64,000 nt of DNA from Streptomyces olivaceus (GTDB lineage Bacteria > Actinomycetota > Actinomycetes > Streptomycetales > Streptomycetaceae): assembly GCF_000721235.1 (NCBI RefSeq), contig NZ_JOFH01000031.1, forward strand, positions 1-64,000, in the 5' to 3' direction. Positions 24,404 through 33,662 of this stretch are shown piece by piece (the stretch's first letter is position 1; each line of letters opens with the position of its first letter). Position numbers and translations under genes: made by a program. The notes below the pieces were generated by a model that searched no databases, had not been told where the DNA came from, and saw only the letters and a list, made by a program, of their open reading frames with translations.

Positions 24404-24531
24404 GTCACGCGTTCGGACTCGACGAGTTCGCGGGCGCGCGGCGCGACCTCGTGACCGAAGAGGTTCAGGTCGGCAGGCTCGTCCGAGGCGAGGACGAACC
24501 CGGATACGCCGTACCGCAGGGCGAGTTCGGC
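24400..24531 (-). pseudogene. LLM-class flavin monooxygenase, C-terminal stump
   Basis: About 43 codons reading YGVSGFVLASDEPADLNLFG then EVAPRARELVESERVT and stop. This is the usual last helix-strand of luciferase-like flavin-dependent monooxygenases (G-F-V-L-A-S-D-[DE]-P ... E-V-A-P-x-x-R-E-L-V). Upstream the frame continues only a little and without similarity, so the main part of the enzyme has been lost. The stop overlaps the LAL regulator start (GTGA), showing that the two were once coupled. Confidence 0.65.
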
Positions 24532-24654
24532 GTCAGAGGGCAGGTGCAGCCCGCACCTCAGCGCGTGCCCGTGGTTCACCGCGCGTGGTGGCAGGCCGAG
24601 TGTGCGTTCATGGACCAAGGCTGCACGGCGGTGATCACAGGCAACAAACGGGAC

Positions 24655-24667
24655 ATGACCAGGTCAT
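24655..24667. promoter_or_regulatory. Palindromic operator upstream of HxlR gene
   Basis: ATGACC, one base, GGTCAT: a perfect 6-bp inverted repeat 32 bases before the HxlR start. Further GTGAC words at 24673 and 24691 continue the theme. It lies in the divergent region and is a likely HxlR autoregulatory site. Confidence 0.5.
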
Positions 24668-24698
24668 CAAAAGTGACACGCTCCAGTATCGTGACCGT

Positions 24699-25091
24699 AT
24701 GACCGGTCCTCGACAGCCCGATGAGTCCTCCGCCACCGCGGGCCAGAGCCGCCCGGAAGCGGGCTATGAACACATCGACGACGACGTGTGCCGCAGTTTT
24801 CAGCGCTCGGTAGAGATCGTGGGCAAGAAGTGGAGCGCCGCGGTGCTCCTGGCGGCGATGCGGGGCGCGCGCCGATTCGTCGACTACCGGGCGCGGATCC
24901 CCGGAATCTCGAACCACCTTCTGTCCCAGCGTCTGCGTGAGCTGGAGGGTCACCGGCTCATCGAGCGGCTCGTGGTACCGACGACGCCGGTCCAGATCAC
25001 GTACCGGCCCACCGAACAGGGCGCCAGCCTGATGCATGTCCTGCATCCGCTGATCGAATGGAGCGCCAAGAACGACGACATGGACACCTGA
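24699..25091 (+). CDS. HxlR-family transcriptional regulator
   Basis: A 130-residue winged-helix regulator. The HxlR core runs from CRSFQRSVEIVGKKWSAAVL through GARRFVDYRARIPGISNHLL and LSQRLRELEGHRLIERLV to QITYRPTEQGASL. HxlR proteins respond to aldehydes, electrophiles or redox changes, and often control adjacent oxidoreductases. Start at the ATG at 24699, just after the palindrome; the frame is open further upstream because it runs antisense to the LAL gene, without similarity. It faces away from the LAL/LLM genes. Confidence 0.85.
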   Translation: MTGPRQPDESSATAGQSRPEAGYEHIDDDVCRSFQRSVEIVGKKWSAAVLLAAMRGARRFVDYRARIPGISNHLLSQRLRELEGHRLIERLVVPTTPVQITYRPTEQGASLMHVLHPLIEWSAKNDDMDT

Positions 25092-25285
25092 CGAGCCGGT
25101 CGCATGCCGCCCACGCACCCGGTCCGTTGCGGACCGGGACCGGTGCCTGCGCGGGCGGCCGCTCGCGGTGCGGCTTCAGCGGGCATGGAAGCCCCGATCG
25201 CCGTCCGGGCCGGCGGAGAGGTGGCCGGAGAGATGTCCGTGTCCGCCGCCGGCGTCGTCGCACCTGACGGCCCAGACACAGCAAC

Positions 25286-25322
25286 AAGCCCCTGCCGGCG
25301 AGGAAATCGCCGGCAGGGGCTT
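25286..25322. terminator. Terminator hairpin downstream of gpm
   Basis: Perfect 15-bp stem AAGCCCCTGCCGGCG / CGCCGGCAGGGGCTT with a 7-base loop, 13 bases after the gpm stop and on the far side of the HxlR gene, so it can serve both convergent genes. Confidence 0.8.
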
Positions 25323-25334
25323 ACGCGTGCGTGC

Positions 25335-26096
25335 TTACTTCTTCTTGCCCTGGTTCTTCACGGCCTCGATCGCTGCCGCGGCCGCGTCCGGGTCCAGGTA
25401 TGTGCCGCCCGGGTTGACCGGCTTGAACTCGGCGTCCAGTTCGTACGACAGCGGGATGCCCGTCGGGATGTTCAGGCCCGCGATGTCCGCGTCGGAGACG
25501 CCGTCGAGGTGCTTGACGAGGGCGCGGAGGGAGTTGCCGTGGGCCGCGACCAGGACCGTGCGGCCGGTGAGGAGGTCGGGGACGATCGCGTCGAACCAGT
25601 ACGGGAGCATGCGGCCGACGACGTCCTTCAGGCACTCCGTCTGCGGGCGCAGCTCCGGCGGGAGGGTCGCGTAGCGGGCGTCGTCGAACTGGGAGTACTC
25701 GGCGTCGCGGTCCAGCGCGGGCGGCGGGGTGTCGTAGGAGCGGCGCCACAGCATGAACTGCTCCTCGCCGAACTCGGCGAGGGTCTGGGCCTTGTCCTTG
25801 CCCTGGAGGGCGCCGTAGTGGCGCTCGTTGAGGCGCCAGTGGCGGTGGACCGGGATCCAGTGGCGGTCGGCGGCCTCCAGCGCGAGCTGGGCCGTGCGGA
25901 TCGCGCGCTTCTGGACGGACGTGTGGACCACGTCGGGCAGCAGGCCGGCGTCCTTGAGCAGCTCGCCGCCGCGCGTCGCCTCCTTCTCGCCCTTGGGAGT
26001 GAGGTTGACGTCCACCCAGCCGGTGAACAGGTTCTTCTCGTTCCACTCGCTCTCGCCGTGGCGGAGGAGGATCAGCTTGTACGGTGCGTCGGCCAT
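25335..26096 (-). CDS. gpmA: 2,3-bisphosphoglycerate-dependent phosphoglycerate mutase
   Basis: A 253-residue glycolytic enzyme interconverting 3- and 2-phosphoglycerate in the cytosol. The phospho-histidine motif is [10 protein letters not shown] near residue 10, with NLFTGWVDV following. ERHYGALQG lies near 90 and the second catalytic His is in [10 protein letters not shown] near 185. The C-terminus ends KNQGKKK. I use the ATG at 26096 ([14 protein letters not shown]); upstream in-frame codons fall in tandem repeats. It marks the left edge of the conserved core region. Confidence 0.95.
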   Translation of the reverse strand: MADAPYKLILLRHGESEWNEKNLFTGWVDVNLTPKGEKEATRGGELLKDAGLLPDVVHTSVQKRAIRTAQLALEAADRHWIPVHRHWRLNERHYGALQGKDKAQTLAEFGEEQFMLWRRSYDTPPPALDRDAEYSQFDDARYATLPPELRPQTECLKDVVGRMLPYWFDAIVPDLLTGRTVLVAAHGNSLRALVKHLDGVSDADIAGLNIPTGIPLSYELDAEFKPVNPGGTYLDPDAAAAAIEAVKNQGKKK

Positions 26097-26120
26097 GGGT
26101 CCGAGCGTAATCCAAGGGCC

Positions 26121-26205
26121 CTGCCCACCGCTCCGGGCGGTCGCCCCTACCGTTCTGCCCACCGCTCCGGGCGGTCGCGCCCACCGTCCTGCCCACCGCG
26201 TCGGC
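26121..26205. repeat. 34-bp tandem repeat upstream of gpmA
   Basis: A unit beginning CTGCCCACCGCTCCGGGCGG starts at 26121 and 26155, and a partial third copy starts at 26189, period 34 bp. It lies between the gpmA start and the MFS gene, over the presumed gpmA promoter region. Only a few bases differ between the first two copies. Confidence 0.75.
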
Positions 26206-26350
26206 CCGGTCGGGTGCGTGGACGGTTGACTGGAAGTGTTAATCGAGTGGCTTCCCCGACGAGCGCGTTTGTAAGTTGTGCATGCGGTCTTCGCCGCTTA
26301 CATTCGCGCGCGGCGCCCAGGTGCGCCGTGTACGTCCGCTCGGGGGTTCC

Positions 26351-27649
26351 ATGTCAGTCGTCATCGGTCTCAGGCGTGCCCTGAGCGAGTCCGTGTCCGG
26401 GCTGCCGCGCGCGTTCTGGTGGCTGTGGGCCAGCACGCTCGTCAACCGGCTCGGTGCGTTCGTCGCCACCTTCATGGCGCTGTACCTGACCATCGACCGC
26501 GGGTACTCCGCCTCGTACGCCGGGCTCGTCGCCGCCCTCCACGGGCTCGGCGGGGTCGTGTCGTCGGTGGGGGCCGGGGTGATGACCGACCGGCTCGGGC
26601 GGCGGCCGACCCTGCTGGTGGCGCAGGTCTCGACCGCGCTGTCGGTCGCCCTGCTCGGGTTCGTGCGGGACCCCGTCGCCATCGCCGCCGTCGCCTTCCT
26701 GGTCGGCATGGCGAGCAACGCCTCCCGGCCGGCCGTGCAGGCGATGATGGCGGACATCGTGCGGCCCGAGGACCGTATCCGGGCCTTCTCGCTCAACTAC
26801 TGGGCCATCAATCTCGGTTTCGCCGTCTCGTCCGCGGCCGCCGGGTTCATCGCCGAGTACAGCTACCTCGCCGGGTTCCTGATCGAGGCCGGGATGACGC
26901 TGGTCTGCGCCGTCCTCGTCTTCGTGAAGCTGCCCGAGTCGCGGCCGGCGGAGCCGGAGGAGAGGGGGGTGGCCGGGGCGGGCGCGGGCGCCGCCGCCGT
27001 CTCGCTGTGGAGCGTGTTGCGTGACGGGCGGTACATGAGTGTCGTCGGGCTGTCGTTCCTCGTTGCCGTGATCTTCCAGCAGGGGTATCTGGGGCTGCCG
27101 GTCGCCATGGGCGAGGCCGGTTTCACGCCCGCCGACTTCGGGATGGCCATCGCCGTCAACGGGGTACTGATCGTCGTACTGCAGATTCCCGTCACCCGGT
27201 TCATCGAGCACCGTGATCCGCGGCTGCTGCTCGTCGTCTCGTCCCTGCTGGCCGGGTACGGCTTCGGGCTCACCGCCTTCGCCGGGTCGGTCGGCGTCTT
27301 CGCCCTGACCGTGTGCGTGTGGACGCTGGCCGAGATCGTCAACGCGCCGACGCAGACGGGGCTCGTCGTCCGCCTCTCCCCCGTGCACGGGCGCGGGCGC
27401 TACCAGGGCGTGTACACCATGTCCTGGGCCGTCGCCTCCCTCGTCGCCCCGCTGATGTCCGGCTTCGTCATCGACCACTGGGGCTCCGAGTGGCTGTGGG
27501 GGATCTGCGCGGTCGTCGGTACGGTGGCGGCGGCCGGGTACGGGGCGCTCATGCGGGGGCTGGGGGACGAGACGTACGTCACCGCCACCGGTGAGGTTCC
27601 CGGGCCGGCGGCCAAGGCCGCGGACGACGGCAGGGTCGGCGCCCAGTGA
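26351..27649 (+). CDS. MFS transporter (drug/metabolite exporter-like)
   Basis: A 432-residue major facilitator with about 12 hydrophobic segments, in the plasma membrane. The signature loop between helices 2 and 3 is GVMTDRLGRRPTLL. RPAVQAMMADIVRPEDRIRA between helices 4 and 5 and the central hydrophilic loop LPESRPAEPEERG fit the DHA1/MdtH-like proton-driven exporters. The ATG at 26351 follows CGGGGGTTCC; in-frame codons upstream lack hydrophobic character. Substrate unknown. Confidence 0.88.
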   Translation: MSVVIGLRRALSESVSGLPRAFWWLWASTLVNRLGAFVATFMALYLTIDRGYSASYAGLVAALHGLGGVVSSVGAGVMTDRLGRRPTLLVAQVSTALSVALLGFVRDPVAIAAVAFLVGMASNASRPAVQAMMADIVRPEDRIRAFSLNYWAINLGFAVSSAAAGFIAEYSYLAGFLIEAGMTLVCAVLVFVKLPESRPAEPEERGVAGAGAGAAAVSLWSVLRDGRYMSVVGLSFLVAVIFQQGYLGLPVAMGEAGFTPADFGMAIAVNGVLIVVLQIPVTRFIEHRDPRLLLVVSSLLAGYGFGLTAFAGSVGVFALTVCVWTLAEIVNAPTQTGLVVRLSPVHGRGRYQGVYTMSWAVASLVAPLMSGFVIDHWGSEWLWGICAVVGTVAAAGYGALMRGLGDETYVTATGEVPGPAAKAADDGRVGAQ

Positions 27650-27682
27650 CCGCCCCCGGCGCCGTGCCCCGCCGACGCCCCC

Positions 27683-28147
27683 TCACGGGTGCATCCGCGC
27701 GCCCTTCAGGACCTTGTCCACCGCGTTCTTCGGGCCGTGCACGGCGAGGCCCACCAGGTCCAGCTCCGCCGTCGGGACGGCCCGGACCGCCGCCCTGTTG
27801 TCGCGGTCGTTGCCCGTGCCGAACAGGTCGGACGTGAAGAGAGCCCGGGGCAGGGCGCGGGACAGCACGCGCGCATGGGCGCTGGCCAGGGTCTCCTTGG
27901 TGCCCTCGAAGACCAGCACCGGCTGGCGGAACATCGGCAGGTAGCCGACGGCGTCCGCGTCCTCGTACGGCTCCCCGACCAGCTCGGGGAACTGATGGCT
28001 CAGGCCGCTGACCAGGAAGGCGGTGACGTTGAGTCGCTGCCAGGTCTCCAGGTCCTCGCGCAGCAGTACGGCGATCTTGGTGTCGAAGCGGATGGGGGCG
28101 GCCTCGGGGTCCGCGGGGACCGCGGGGGCCTGCTCGTGCGTGGTCAT
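27683..28147 (-). CDS. DUF2000 family protein
   Basis: A 154-residue protein matching the DUF2000 family: FDTKIAVLLREDLETWQRLN, then FLVSGLSHQFPELVG, GYLPMFRQPVLVFEG and the end LVGLAVHGPKNAVDKVLKG. Function unknown. The fold is predicted to be peptidyl-tRNA-hydrolase-like. In many genomes DUF2000 genes lie beside AraC or Lrp regulators, as here, where an AraC gene starts divergently 49 bases away. I start at the ATG at 28147. Confidence 0.85.
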   Translation of the reverse strand: MTTHEQAPAVPADPEAAPIRFDTKIAVLLREDLETWQRLNVTAFLVSGLSHQFPELVGEPYEDADAVGYLPMFRQPVLVFEGTKETLASAHARVLSRALPRALFTSDLFGTGNDRDNRAAVRAVPTAELDLVGLAVHGPKNAVDKVLKGARMHP

Positions 28148-28196
28148 ACCGTGAGACTGCCGACCCGCACCCCGCCCCGTCTTGTACGTTTTTTGC

Positions 28197-29024
28197 ATGG
28201 GCAGCGAGCGGAACGACCGGCGGAGCGTCTCCGCCTGGCGCCCCCGCGTGCCGGGCGTCGTCGAGGTCTTCCACGCCCACTACACCGAGTACGCCTACCC
28301 GATGCACGTCCACGACGCCTGGACGCTGCTCATCGTCGACGACGGGGCCGTACGGTACGACCTGGACCGGCACGAGCACGGCACGCCGCACGACACCGTG
28401 TCGCTGCTGCCGCCGCACGTGCCGCACAACGGCTCCCCCGCCACCCCGGACGGCTTCCGCAAGCGCGTCCTGTACCTGGACGCCTCCCGGCTCGGCGACG
28501 ACCTGATCGGGCCGGCCGTGGACGGGCCCGACCTGCGGGACCCGGTGCTGCGGCGGCGGGTCGGGCAGCTGCACGCCGCGCTCGCCCTCCCGGGGGAGGA
28601 GCTGGAGGCGGAGAGCCGGCTGACGCTGATCGGCGAGCGGCTGCACCGGCATCTGCGGCACCGGGGCGGTGACGCGGGTGCCGTGCGGCGGGACCCCGTG
28701 CTCGCGCGGCGGCTGCGGGAGTTGCTCGACGAGCGGGTCGTCACCGGGATCGGGCTGGAGGAGGCGGCGGGGCTCGTGTCCGCGCACCCCGCCCACCTGG
28801 TACGGGCGTTCAGCGGTGCCTACGGGATCGCGCCGCACCAGTACCTGATGTCCCGCCGCGTCGACCGGGCCCGGCGGCTGCTGCTGGCGGGACGGCCGGT
28901 GGCGGACGTCGCCGGCGCCACCGGGTTCTACGACCAGGCCCATCTGACCCGGCACTTCAAGAGGCTGGTCGGGGTGACTCCGGGGCGGTACCGCGGCAGC
29001 GGCCGCCGTACCGGAGGGCGTTAG
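28197..29024 (+). CDS. AraC-family transcriptional regulator
   Basis: A 275-residue regulator. The N-terminal cupin sensor includes FHAHYTEYAYPMHVHDAW and LLPPHVPHNG. The C-terminal double helix-turn-helix shows LEEAAGLVSAHPAHLVRAFS, then GIAPHQYLMSRRVDRARRLL and YDQAHLTRHFKRLVGVTPG. The ATG at 28197 lies 49 bases from the divergent DUF2000 start, which it probably regulates. A TTG 15 bases upstream is a weaker alternative start; the short leader may be leaderless. Confidence 0.88.
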   Translation: MGSERNDRRSVSAWRPRVPGVVEVFHAHYTEYAYPMHVHDAWTLLIVDDGAVRYDLDRHEHGTPHDTVSLLPPHVPHNGSPATPDGFRKRVLYLDASRLGDDLIGPAVDGPDLRDPVLRRRVGQLHAALALPGEELEAESRLTLIGERLHRHLRHRGGDAGAVRRDPVLARRLRELLDERVVTGIGLEEAAGLVSAHPAHLVRAFSGAYGIAPHQYLMSRRVDRARRLLLAGRPVADVAGATGFYDQAHLTRHFKRLVGVTPGRYRGSGRRTGGR

Positions 29025-29030
29025 AGGGGC

Positions 29031-29570
29031 TCAGTCCTCGCCGCGCTCGATCAGGTGCTGGAACGCCTCCAGGTTGCGGGTCGACTCGCCGCGCGAGGTA
29101 CGCCACGCGTGCTCCTTGCGGATGGCGGAGGCGAAGCCCAGTTCGAGGAGGGTGTTGAAGGCGCCGTCGGCGGCCTCCAGGACCTGGCCGAGGAGGCGGT
29201 CGATCTCGTCGGGGGTGACGGCGGCCAGGGGGAGCTTGGCGGTGACGTAGACGTCGCCGAGGCGGTCGACGGCGTACGCGATGCCGTAGAGCTTGAGGTT
29301 GCGCTCCAGGAGCCAGCGGTGGACGCCGGACTCGTTCTCGTCGGGGTGGCGGACGACGAAGGCGTTGAGGGAGAGGGAGTGGCGGCCGACCAGGAGGGAG
29401 ACCGTGGTCGACAGCTTGCGGGTGCCGGGGAGCTTGACGACGAAGTTGCCGGGCTCCGGGCTCTCCCACTCCAGCTCGGCGTCCTTCAGTGCCTCCTCGA
29501 CGATCTCCGCCGCCGTCCTTCCGTCCTGCTGCGAAGCCTTCTGCGCCGCCGTCCGTCCCGCCTCAGCCAT
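29031..29570 (-). CDS. YbjN domain-containing protein
   Basis: A 179-residue YbjN-family protein, a type III secretion chaperone-like fold of unknown function in actinobacteria. Recognisable are [60 protein letters not shown] and the C-terminal [17 protein letters not shown]. Its start overlaps the end of mshA by 8 bases, so the two are translated together. The pairing of this gene with mshA is conserved in streptomycetes and suggests a link to mycothiol, but none is proven. Confidence 0.87.
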   Translation of the reverse strand: MAEAGRTAAQKASQQDGRTAAEIVEEALKDAELEWESPEPGNFVVKLPGTRKLSTTVSLLVGRHSLSLNAFVVRHPDENESGVHRWLLERNLKLYGIAYAVDRLGDVYVTAKLPLAAVTPDEIDRLLGQVLEAADGAFNTLLELGFASAIRKEHAWRTSRGESTRNLEAFQHLIERGED

Positions 29571-30948
29571 GGTTCGAGCGTACGCGACCCCGGTGGGCGT
29601 CCCGGTGGGCCTGCATCGCGGCCGTGTAGACGTCGGCCGTGGTCGCGGCGGCGCTGTCCCAGCCGAAGGACTGGGCGTGCCGGGCCGCCGCGTCGCCCAT
29701 GCGGGGCGTCAGCTCGGGGTGGTCGGCGAAGTCGCGCAGCACGCGCGCGTACTCGGCGGGATCGTGGCCCCGCACGAGGCGGCCGGTGTGTCCGTCGCGC
29801 ACGGCGACCGGGAGGCCGCCGACCGCCGCGGCGAGCACCGGCGTGCCGGCCGCCTGCGCCTCTATGGCGACCAGGCCGAAGGACTCGCTGTAGGACGGCA
29901 TGACCAGCACGGACGCGGCCCGGAACCAGTCGGCGAGCTGCTCCTGTCCGACGGGCGGGCGGAAGCGTACGACGTCGGCGATGCCGAGCCGCGCGGCGAG
30001 CTTCTGCAGGCCCTCCGGTTTGGCGAGGCCGCTGCCGCTGGGGCCGCCGACGACGGGGACGACGATGCGGGAGCGCAGCTCGGGGCGTTCGTCCAGGAGG
30101 ACGGCGACGGCGCGCAGCAGGATGTCGGGGGCCTTCAGCGGCTGTATGCGCCCGGCGAAGAGCGGGATCAGCGCGTCCTGGGGCAGGCCGAGGCGGGCGC
30201 GGGCGGCGGCACGGGCGTTGCCGTGCTGGCCGGGTCCGGGGATGGCGCCCCTGGGGAAGGGGCGGAACCGGTCGAGGTTCACGCCGGGGTGCACCACGGC
30301 GACCTTCGCGGGGTCCGCCGCGTAGTGGCGGACGAGTTCGTCGGCCTCCTCCTCCGTGTTGGCGATCAGCCGGTCGGAGGCGGCGACGACCTGGGTCTCG
30401 CCGATGACGCGGGCGGCGGGTTCGGGGGTGTCGCCGTCGGCCAGGTTGGCGTTCTTGACCTTGGCCATGGTGTGCATGGCGTGGACGAGGGGCGCGCCCC
30501 AGCGCTGGGCGGCGAGCCAGCCGACGTGGCCGGAGAGCCAGTAGTGGGAGTGGACCAGGTCGTAGTAGCCGGGCCGGTGTCCGGCCCAGGCCTGCATCAC
30601 GCCGTGCGTGAAGGCGCAGAGCTGGGCGGGCAGCTCCTCCTTGGCCAGGCCCTCGTACGGGCCCGCGTCGACGTGGCGGACGAGGACGCCGGGGGTCAGC
30701 TCGACGGAGGGCGGGAGCGCGGCGGTGGTGGCCCGCGTGAAGATCTCGACCTCGATGTTGATCTCGGCGAGGCGCTGGGCCAGTTCGACGATGTAGACGT
30801 TCATGCCGCCGGCGTCGCCGGTGCCGGGCTGGTGCAGCGGTGAGGTGTGTACGGAGAGCATGGCGACCCGGCGGGGCCTACGCGGCAGCCGGAGCCGCGG
30901 GGCGGCCGCCGGTGAGCGACGCCCGAGCCTGCTGACGTACTGGCTCAC
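29563..30948 (-). CDS. mshA: D-inositol-3-phosphate glycosyltransferase (mycothiol synthesis)
   Basis: A 461-residue GT4 glycosyltransferase making the first committed intermediate of mycothiol from UDP-GlcNAc and inositol 3-phosphate. The N-terminal Rossmann start is [20 protein letters not shown] with [16 protein letters not shown]. The donor-binding [20 protein letters not shown] (E-x7-E) is near residue 360, and the acceptor region includes [24 protein letters not shown] sequence. I chose the GTG at 30948 because AGGAGG stands 8 bases before it. Mycothiol is the main low-molecular thiol of actinobacteria. Confidence 0.95.
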   Translation of the reverse strand: MSQYVSRLGRRSPAAAPRLRLPRRPRRVAMLSVHTSPLHQPGTGDAGGMNVYIVELAQRLAEINIEVEIFTRATTAALPPSVELTPGVLVRHVDAGPYEGLAKEELPAQLCAFTHGVMQAWAGHRPGYYDLVHSHYWLSGHVGWLAAQRWGAPLVHAMHTMAKVKNANLADGDTPEPAARVIGETQVVAASDRLIANTEEEADELVRHYAADPAKVAVVHPGVNLDRFRPFPRGAIPGPGQHGNARAAARARLGLPQDALIPLFAGRIQPLKAPDILLRAVAVLLDERPELRSRIVVPVVGGPSGSGLAKPEGLQKLAARLGIADVVRFRPPVGQEQLADWFRAASVLVMPSYSESFGLVAIEAQAAGTPVLAAAVGGLPVAVRDGHTGRLVRGHDPAEYARVLRDFADHPELTPRMGDAAARHAQSFGWDSAAATTADVYTAAMQAHRDAHRGRVRSNHG

Positions 30949-31170
30949 GAGCCGTTCCTCCTCGCTGCGGGCATGCCGGTCGAAGGACACGCGCCGCCCT
31001 CCAAGGGGTGGGAACACCGGACGGGTCGTGCTCCATTCCGGTTTTCCGGCCTTTGCCGAATCATTACCACCGATCGCTCAACCGTTCGAGGGCCGGGCGG
31101 GTCACGGCTCCCACGAGGGACCGCGGGGGGAACGGGTACCACCGTCGATACCCTCACTACCCTCATAGCC

Positions 31171-32001
31171 ATGTCATCCCGCGCCGCAGCACCCCGCCCC
31201 GCGGGCACGCGCCCCGTGGGCACGGTCACGCGCGGAACGACGAATCCGAACCGGCTGCGCCGCATGGACCGCTGGATCGCGGCCACGCACGGCGCCGAAC
31301 TGCGCCGCGCCGCCGACCCCGTCGCCGTCGACCTCGGCTACGGGGCGGCCCCCTGGACGGCCGTCGAACTGCTGGGCCGGCTGCGCGAGGTCGCGCCGCA
31401 CGCGCGCGTGGTGGGCCTCGAAATCGACCCGGCCCGCGTGTCGGCGGCCGAACCGTACGCCCGCGCGGGGCTCGTTTTCCGGCACGGCGGCTTCGAGGTC
31501 CCCGTCTCCCCGCCCCCGCTGCTGATCCGCGCGGCGAACGTGCTGCGCCAGTACGGCGAGGACGAGGTCGCCGGTGTCTGGCGGCGGCTCTGTGCGCGGC
31601 TCGCGCCGGCGTCGGAGCACTCGCGTGGCGGGCTCCTGGTCGAGGGCACCTGCGACGAGATCGGGCGCCGGCACGTGTGGGTGGCGCTAGGTCCCGAGGG
31701 GCCGCGCACGGTGACCCTCGCGACGCGGCTCGGTTCCCTGGACCGCCCCTCCGACCTGGCCGAACGGTTGCCGAAGGCGCTGATCCACCGCAATGTCCCC
31801 GGTGAGCCCGTGCACGCCTTCCTGCGCGACTTCGACCGCGCCTGGGCCGCCGCCGCGCCGTACGCCTCCTACGGCGCCCGCCAGCGCTGGACGCGGGCCG
31901 TGCGGGACCTGACGGCCGACTGGCCGGTGACGGACGGACCGGTGCGATGGCGCCAGGGCGAAGTGACGGTGCGGTGGGAGGCGTTGGCGCCGCGCACGTG
32001 A
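31171..32001 (+). CDS. Class I SAM-dependent methyltransferase-like protein
   Basis: A 276-residue protein with a Rossmann-type SAM site: PVAVDLGYGAAPWTAVELLG as motif I, then VVGLEIDPARVSAAEPY as motif II and GLLVEGTCDEIGRRH later. The first 30 residues are basic and variable, so the ATG at 31171 is preferred to longer options. No substrate can be inferred. It is divergent from mshA with a 222-bp gap that should hold both promoters. Confidence 0.8.
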   Translation: MSSRAAAPRPAGTRPVGTVTRGTTNPNRLRRMDRWIAATHGAELRRAADPVAVDLGYGAAPWTAVELLGRLREVAPHARVVGLEIDPARVSAAEPYARAGLVFRHGGFEVPVSPPPLLIRAANVLRQYGEDEVAGVWRRLCARLAPASEHSRGGLLVEGTCDEIGRRHVWVALGPEGPRTVTLATRLGSLDRPSDLAERLPKALIHRNVPGEPVHAFLRDFDRAWAAAAPYASYGARQRWTRAVRDLTADWPVTDGPVRWRQGEVTVRWEALAPRT

Positions 32002-32189
32002 CGGCTCGCGCACACAGGAGCCGCAGGAGGGGGCACAGGAGAAAGGGCACAGGAGGAGGGCACAGAAGGGGAGCACAGGAGAGGGGAGTACAGGAGGGGA
32101 GCACGGCCTCTGTCGCTTTCCGCGCCGGCGTGGCACGATCCCCGGGCGGGCTAAGTTACCGACGGTTAACCACCTTTGGGGGACGAGGT

Positions 32190-33326
32190 ATGCGTACGGG
32201 GAAGCATGGCCTGACGACCGCCGCCGTGGCCGTGGTCTGCGCGGTCACGGCCCTGGCGGCACCGGGCACGGCGTTCGCGGACCCCGGCCCCTCACCCTCC
32301 TCCCCCGCACCCCGTTCCTCCCCCGCCACGTCCGGCAAGGACCTGGAAGCCGTACGCGAGAAGCTCGACAAGCTGTACCGCGAGGCGGCGTCGGCCACGG
32401 ACGCGTACAACGCCGCCGAGGAGAAGGCCGACCAGCAGAACGCCGAGATCGTCGAGCTGGCCAAGAAGATCGTCAAGGGCGAGGAGAAGCTGGACCGGCT
32501 CAAGGAGCGAGCCGGGGCCGCCGCCCGCTCCCAGTACCGCACCGGTGGTCTGCCGGACGGGGCCAAGCTGATGCTGAGCGAGGACCCCGAGGACTTCCTC
32601 GACGGCACCGGCCGGGTGCTCCAGGGCCAGCGCGCGGCCAAGGGCCTCCTCGGCGAGCTGGCCCGTGCCCAGGAGGACCTGGAGACCTACGCGGCCGACG
32701 CCTCCGCCCGCTTCACGAAGCTGGAGGCGAACCGCAGGGCCAGGGCCACCGCCCAGCAGAAGATCGAGAAGCAGATCGCGGCGGCCGAGAAGGTGGAGTC
32801 CGAGCTGGAGCAGGAGGAGAAGGAGCGCCTCGCCCGGCTGGAGCGGGAGGCCCAGGACAAGGCCCAGACCGCCTGGCTCGGGTCCGGCATCCTGAAGGAC
32901 CTCGACACCGGGGCGACCGAGCAGGGCCGCAAGGCGGTCGAGTACGCCACCGCCCAGATCGGCAAGCCGTACCAGTGGGGCGCCGAGGGCCCGAAGTCGT
33001 ACGACTGCTCCGGCCTCACCTCGCAGGCGTGGGTGGCGGCCGGCCGGACCGTTCCCCGCACCTCGCAGGAGCAGTGGAAGCAGCTCGAACACATCGACGT
33101 CGAGGACATGCGCCCCGGCGACCTGATCATCTACTTCGACGACGCGAGCCACGTCGGCATGTACGTGGGCGACGGCTCCGTCGTGCACGCCCCGCGCCCC
33201 GGACGCGCGATCACCGTCGCGGGGGCGGGCTCGATGCCGATCCTCGGGGTGGTCCGACCGGACCCGGCCACCGCGGCGGACGAGCCCCCGGCGGCGGCAG
33301 CGGACAAGGCCCCAGCCGCGGACTAG
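32190..33326 (+). CDS. Secreted NlpC/P60 (C40) peptidoglycan hydrolase
   Basis: A 378-residue secreted cell-wall endopeptidase. A signal peptide (MRTGKHGLTTAAVAVVCAV and onward to AFAD) is followed by a low-complexity linker, a long coiled coil (about residues 50-230, rich in Glu/Lys/Ala), and an NlpC/P60 domain. The catalytic Cys is in SYDCSGLTSQAW, the His in DDASHVGMYVGDG, and a third polar residue near VVHAPRPG. The tail is Ala/Pro-rich. This is the RipA-like layout used to remodel wall during growth or sporulation. Ribosome-binding GGGGGACGAG precedes the ATG. Confidence 0.9.
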   Translation: MRTGKHGLTTAAVAVVCAVTALAAPGTAFADPGPSPSSPAPRSSPATSGKDLEAVREKLDKLYREAASATDAYNAAEEKADQQNAEIVELAKKIVKGEEKLDRLKERAGAAARSQYRTGGLPDGAKLMLSEDPEDFLDGTGRVLQGQRAAKGLLGELARAQEDLETYAADASARFTKLEANRRARATAQQKIEKQIAAAEKVESELEQEEKERLARLEREAQDKAQTAWLGSGILKDLDTGATEQGRKAVEYATAQIGKPYQWGAEGPKSYDCSGLTSQAWVAAGRTVPRTSQEQWKQLEHIDVEDMRPGDLIIYFDDASHVGMYVGDGSVVHAPRPGRAITVAGAGSMPILGVVRPDPATAADEPPAAAADKAPAAD

Positions 33327-33662
33327 GCACCGGCAGCGGACCAGGACCTGTCCGGCGGCCCCGGGGCCCCGCACCGAAGGAGTGACACGGGCCACGCCAC
33401 CCGCACCCGCACCCGCCGCGTGAGACGGGCCACGTGACCCAGTCCACGCCCGGCGCCCCGCCCCGCGTGACGTTCGTCATTCCGGGCCCCCGGCCGACGT
33501 GTCCAACTGCGGGCGATAACGCGGCATATGACAGTGGCCGTTGGCCGGACGGCGTGTCCTGGACCATTCCGCAGCGGTGCGGTCACCCGCTATGGTCCCC
33601 GTCGGTGGGCGAGGTCCCTCGCTCCGCCATGCCCTCGGGGGGAGGGAAGGAAACCGAAGACC
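33327..33662. other. Gap ahead of the PP2C gene
   Basis: About 336 bases with no gene I can support. The last 30 bases hold the purine-rich ribosome-binding region (GGGGGAGGGAAGG) for the downstream phosphatase. No clear terminator or operator was recognised. Confidence 0.3.

Noticed and set aside
29055..30843. Long plus-strand frames opposite YbjN and mshA
   Set aside because: Shadow of high-GC coding sequence; Gly/Val/Asp-rich with no family similarity.
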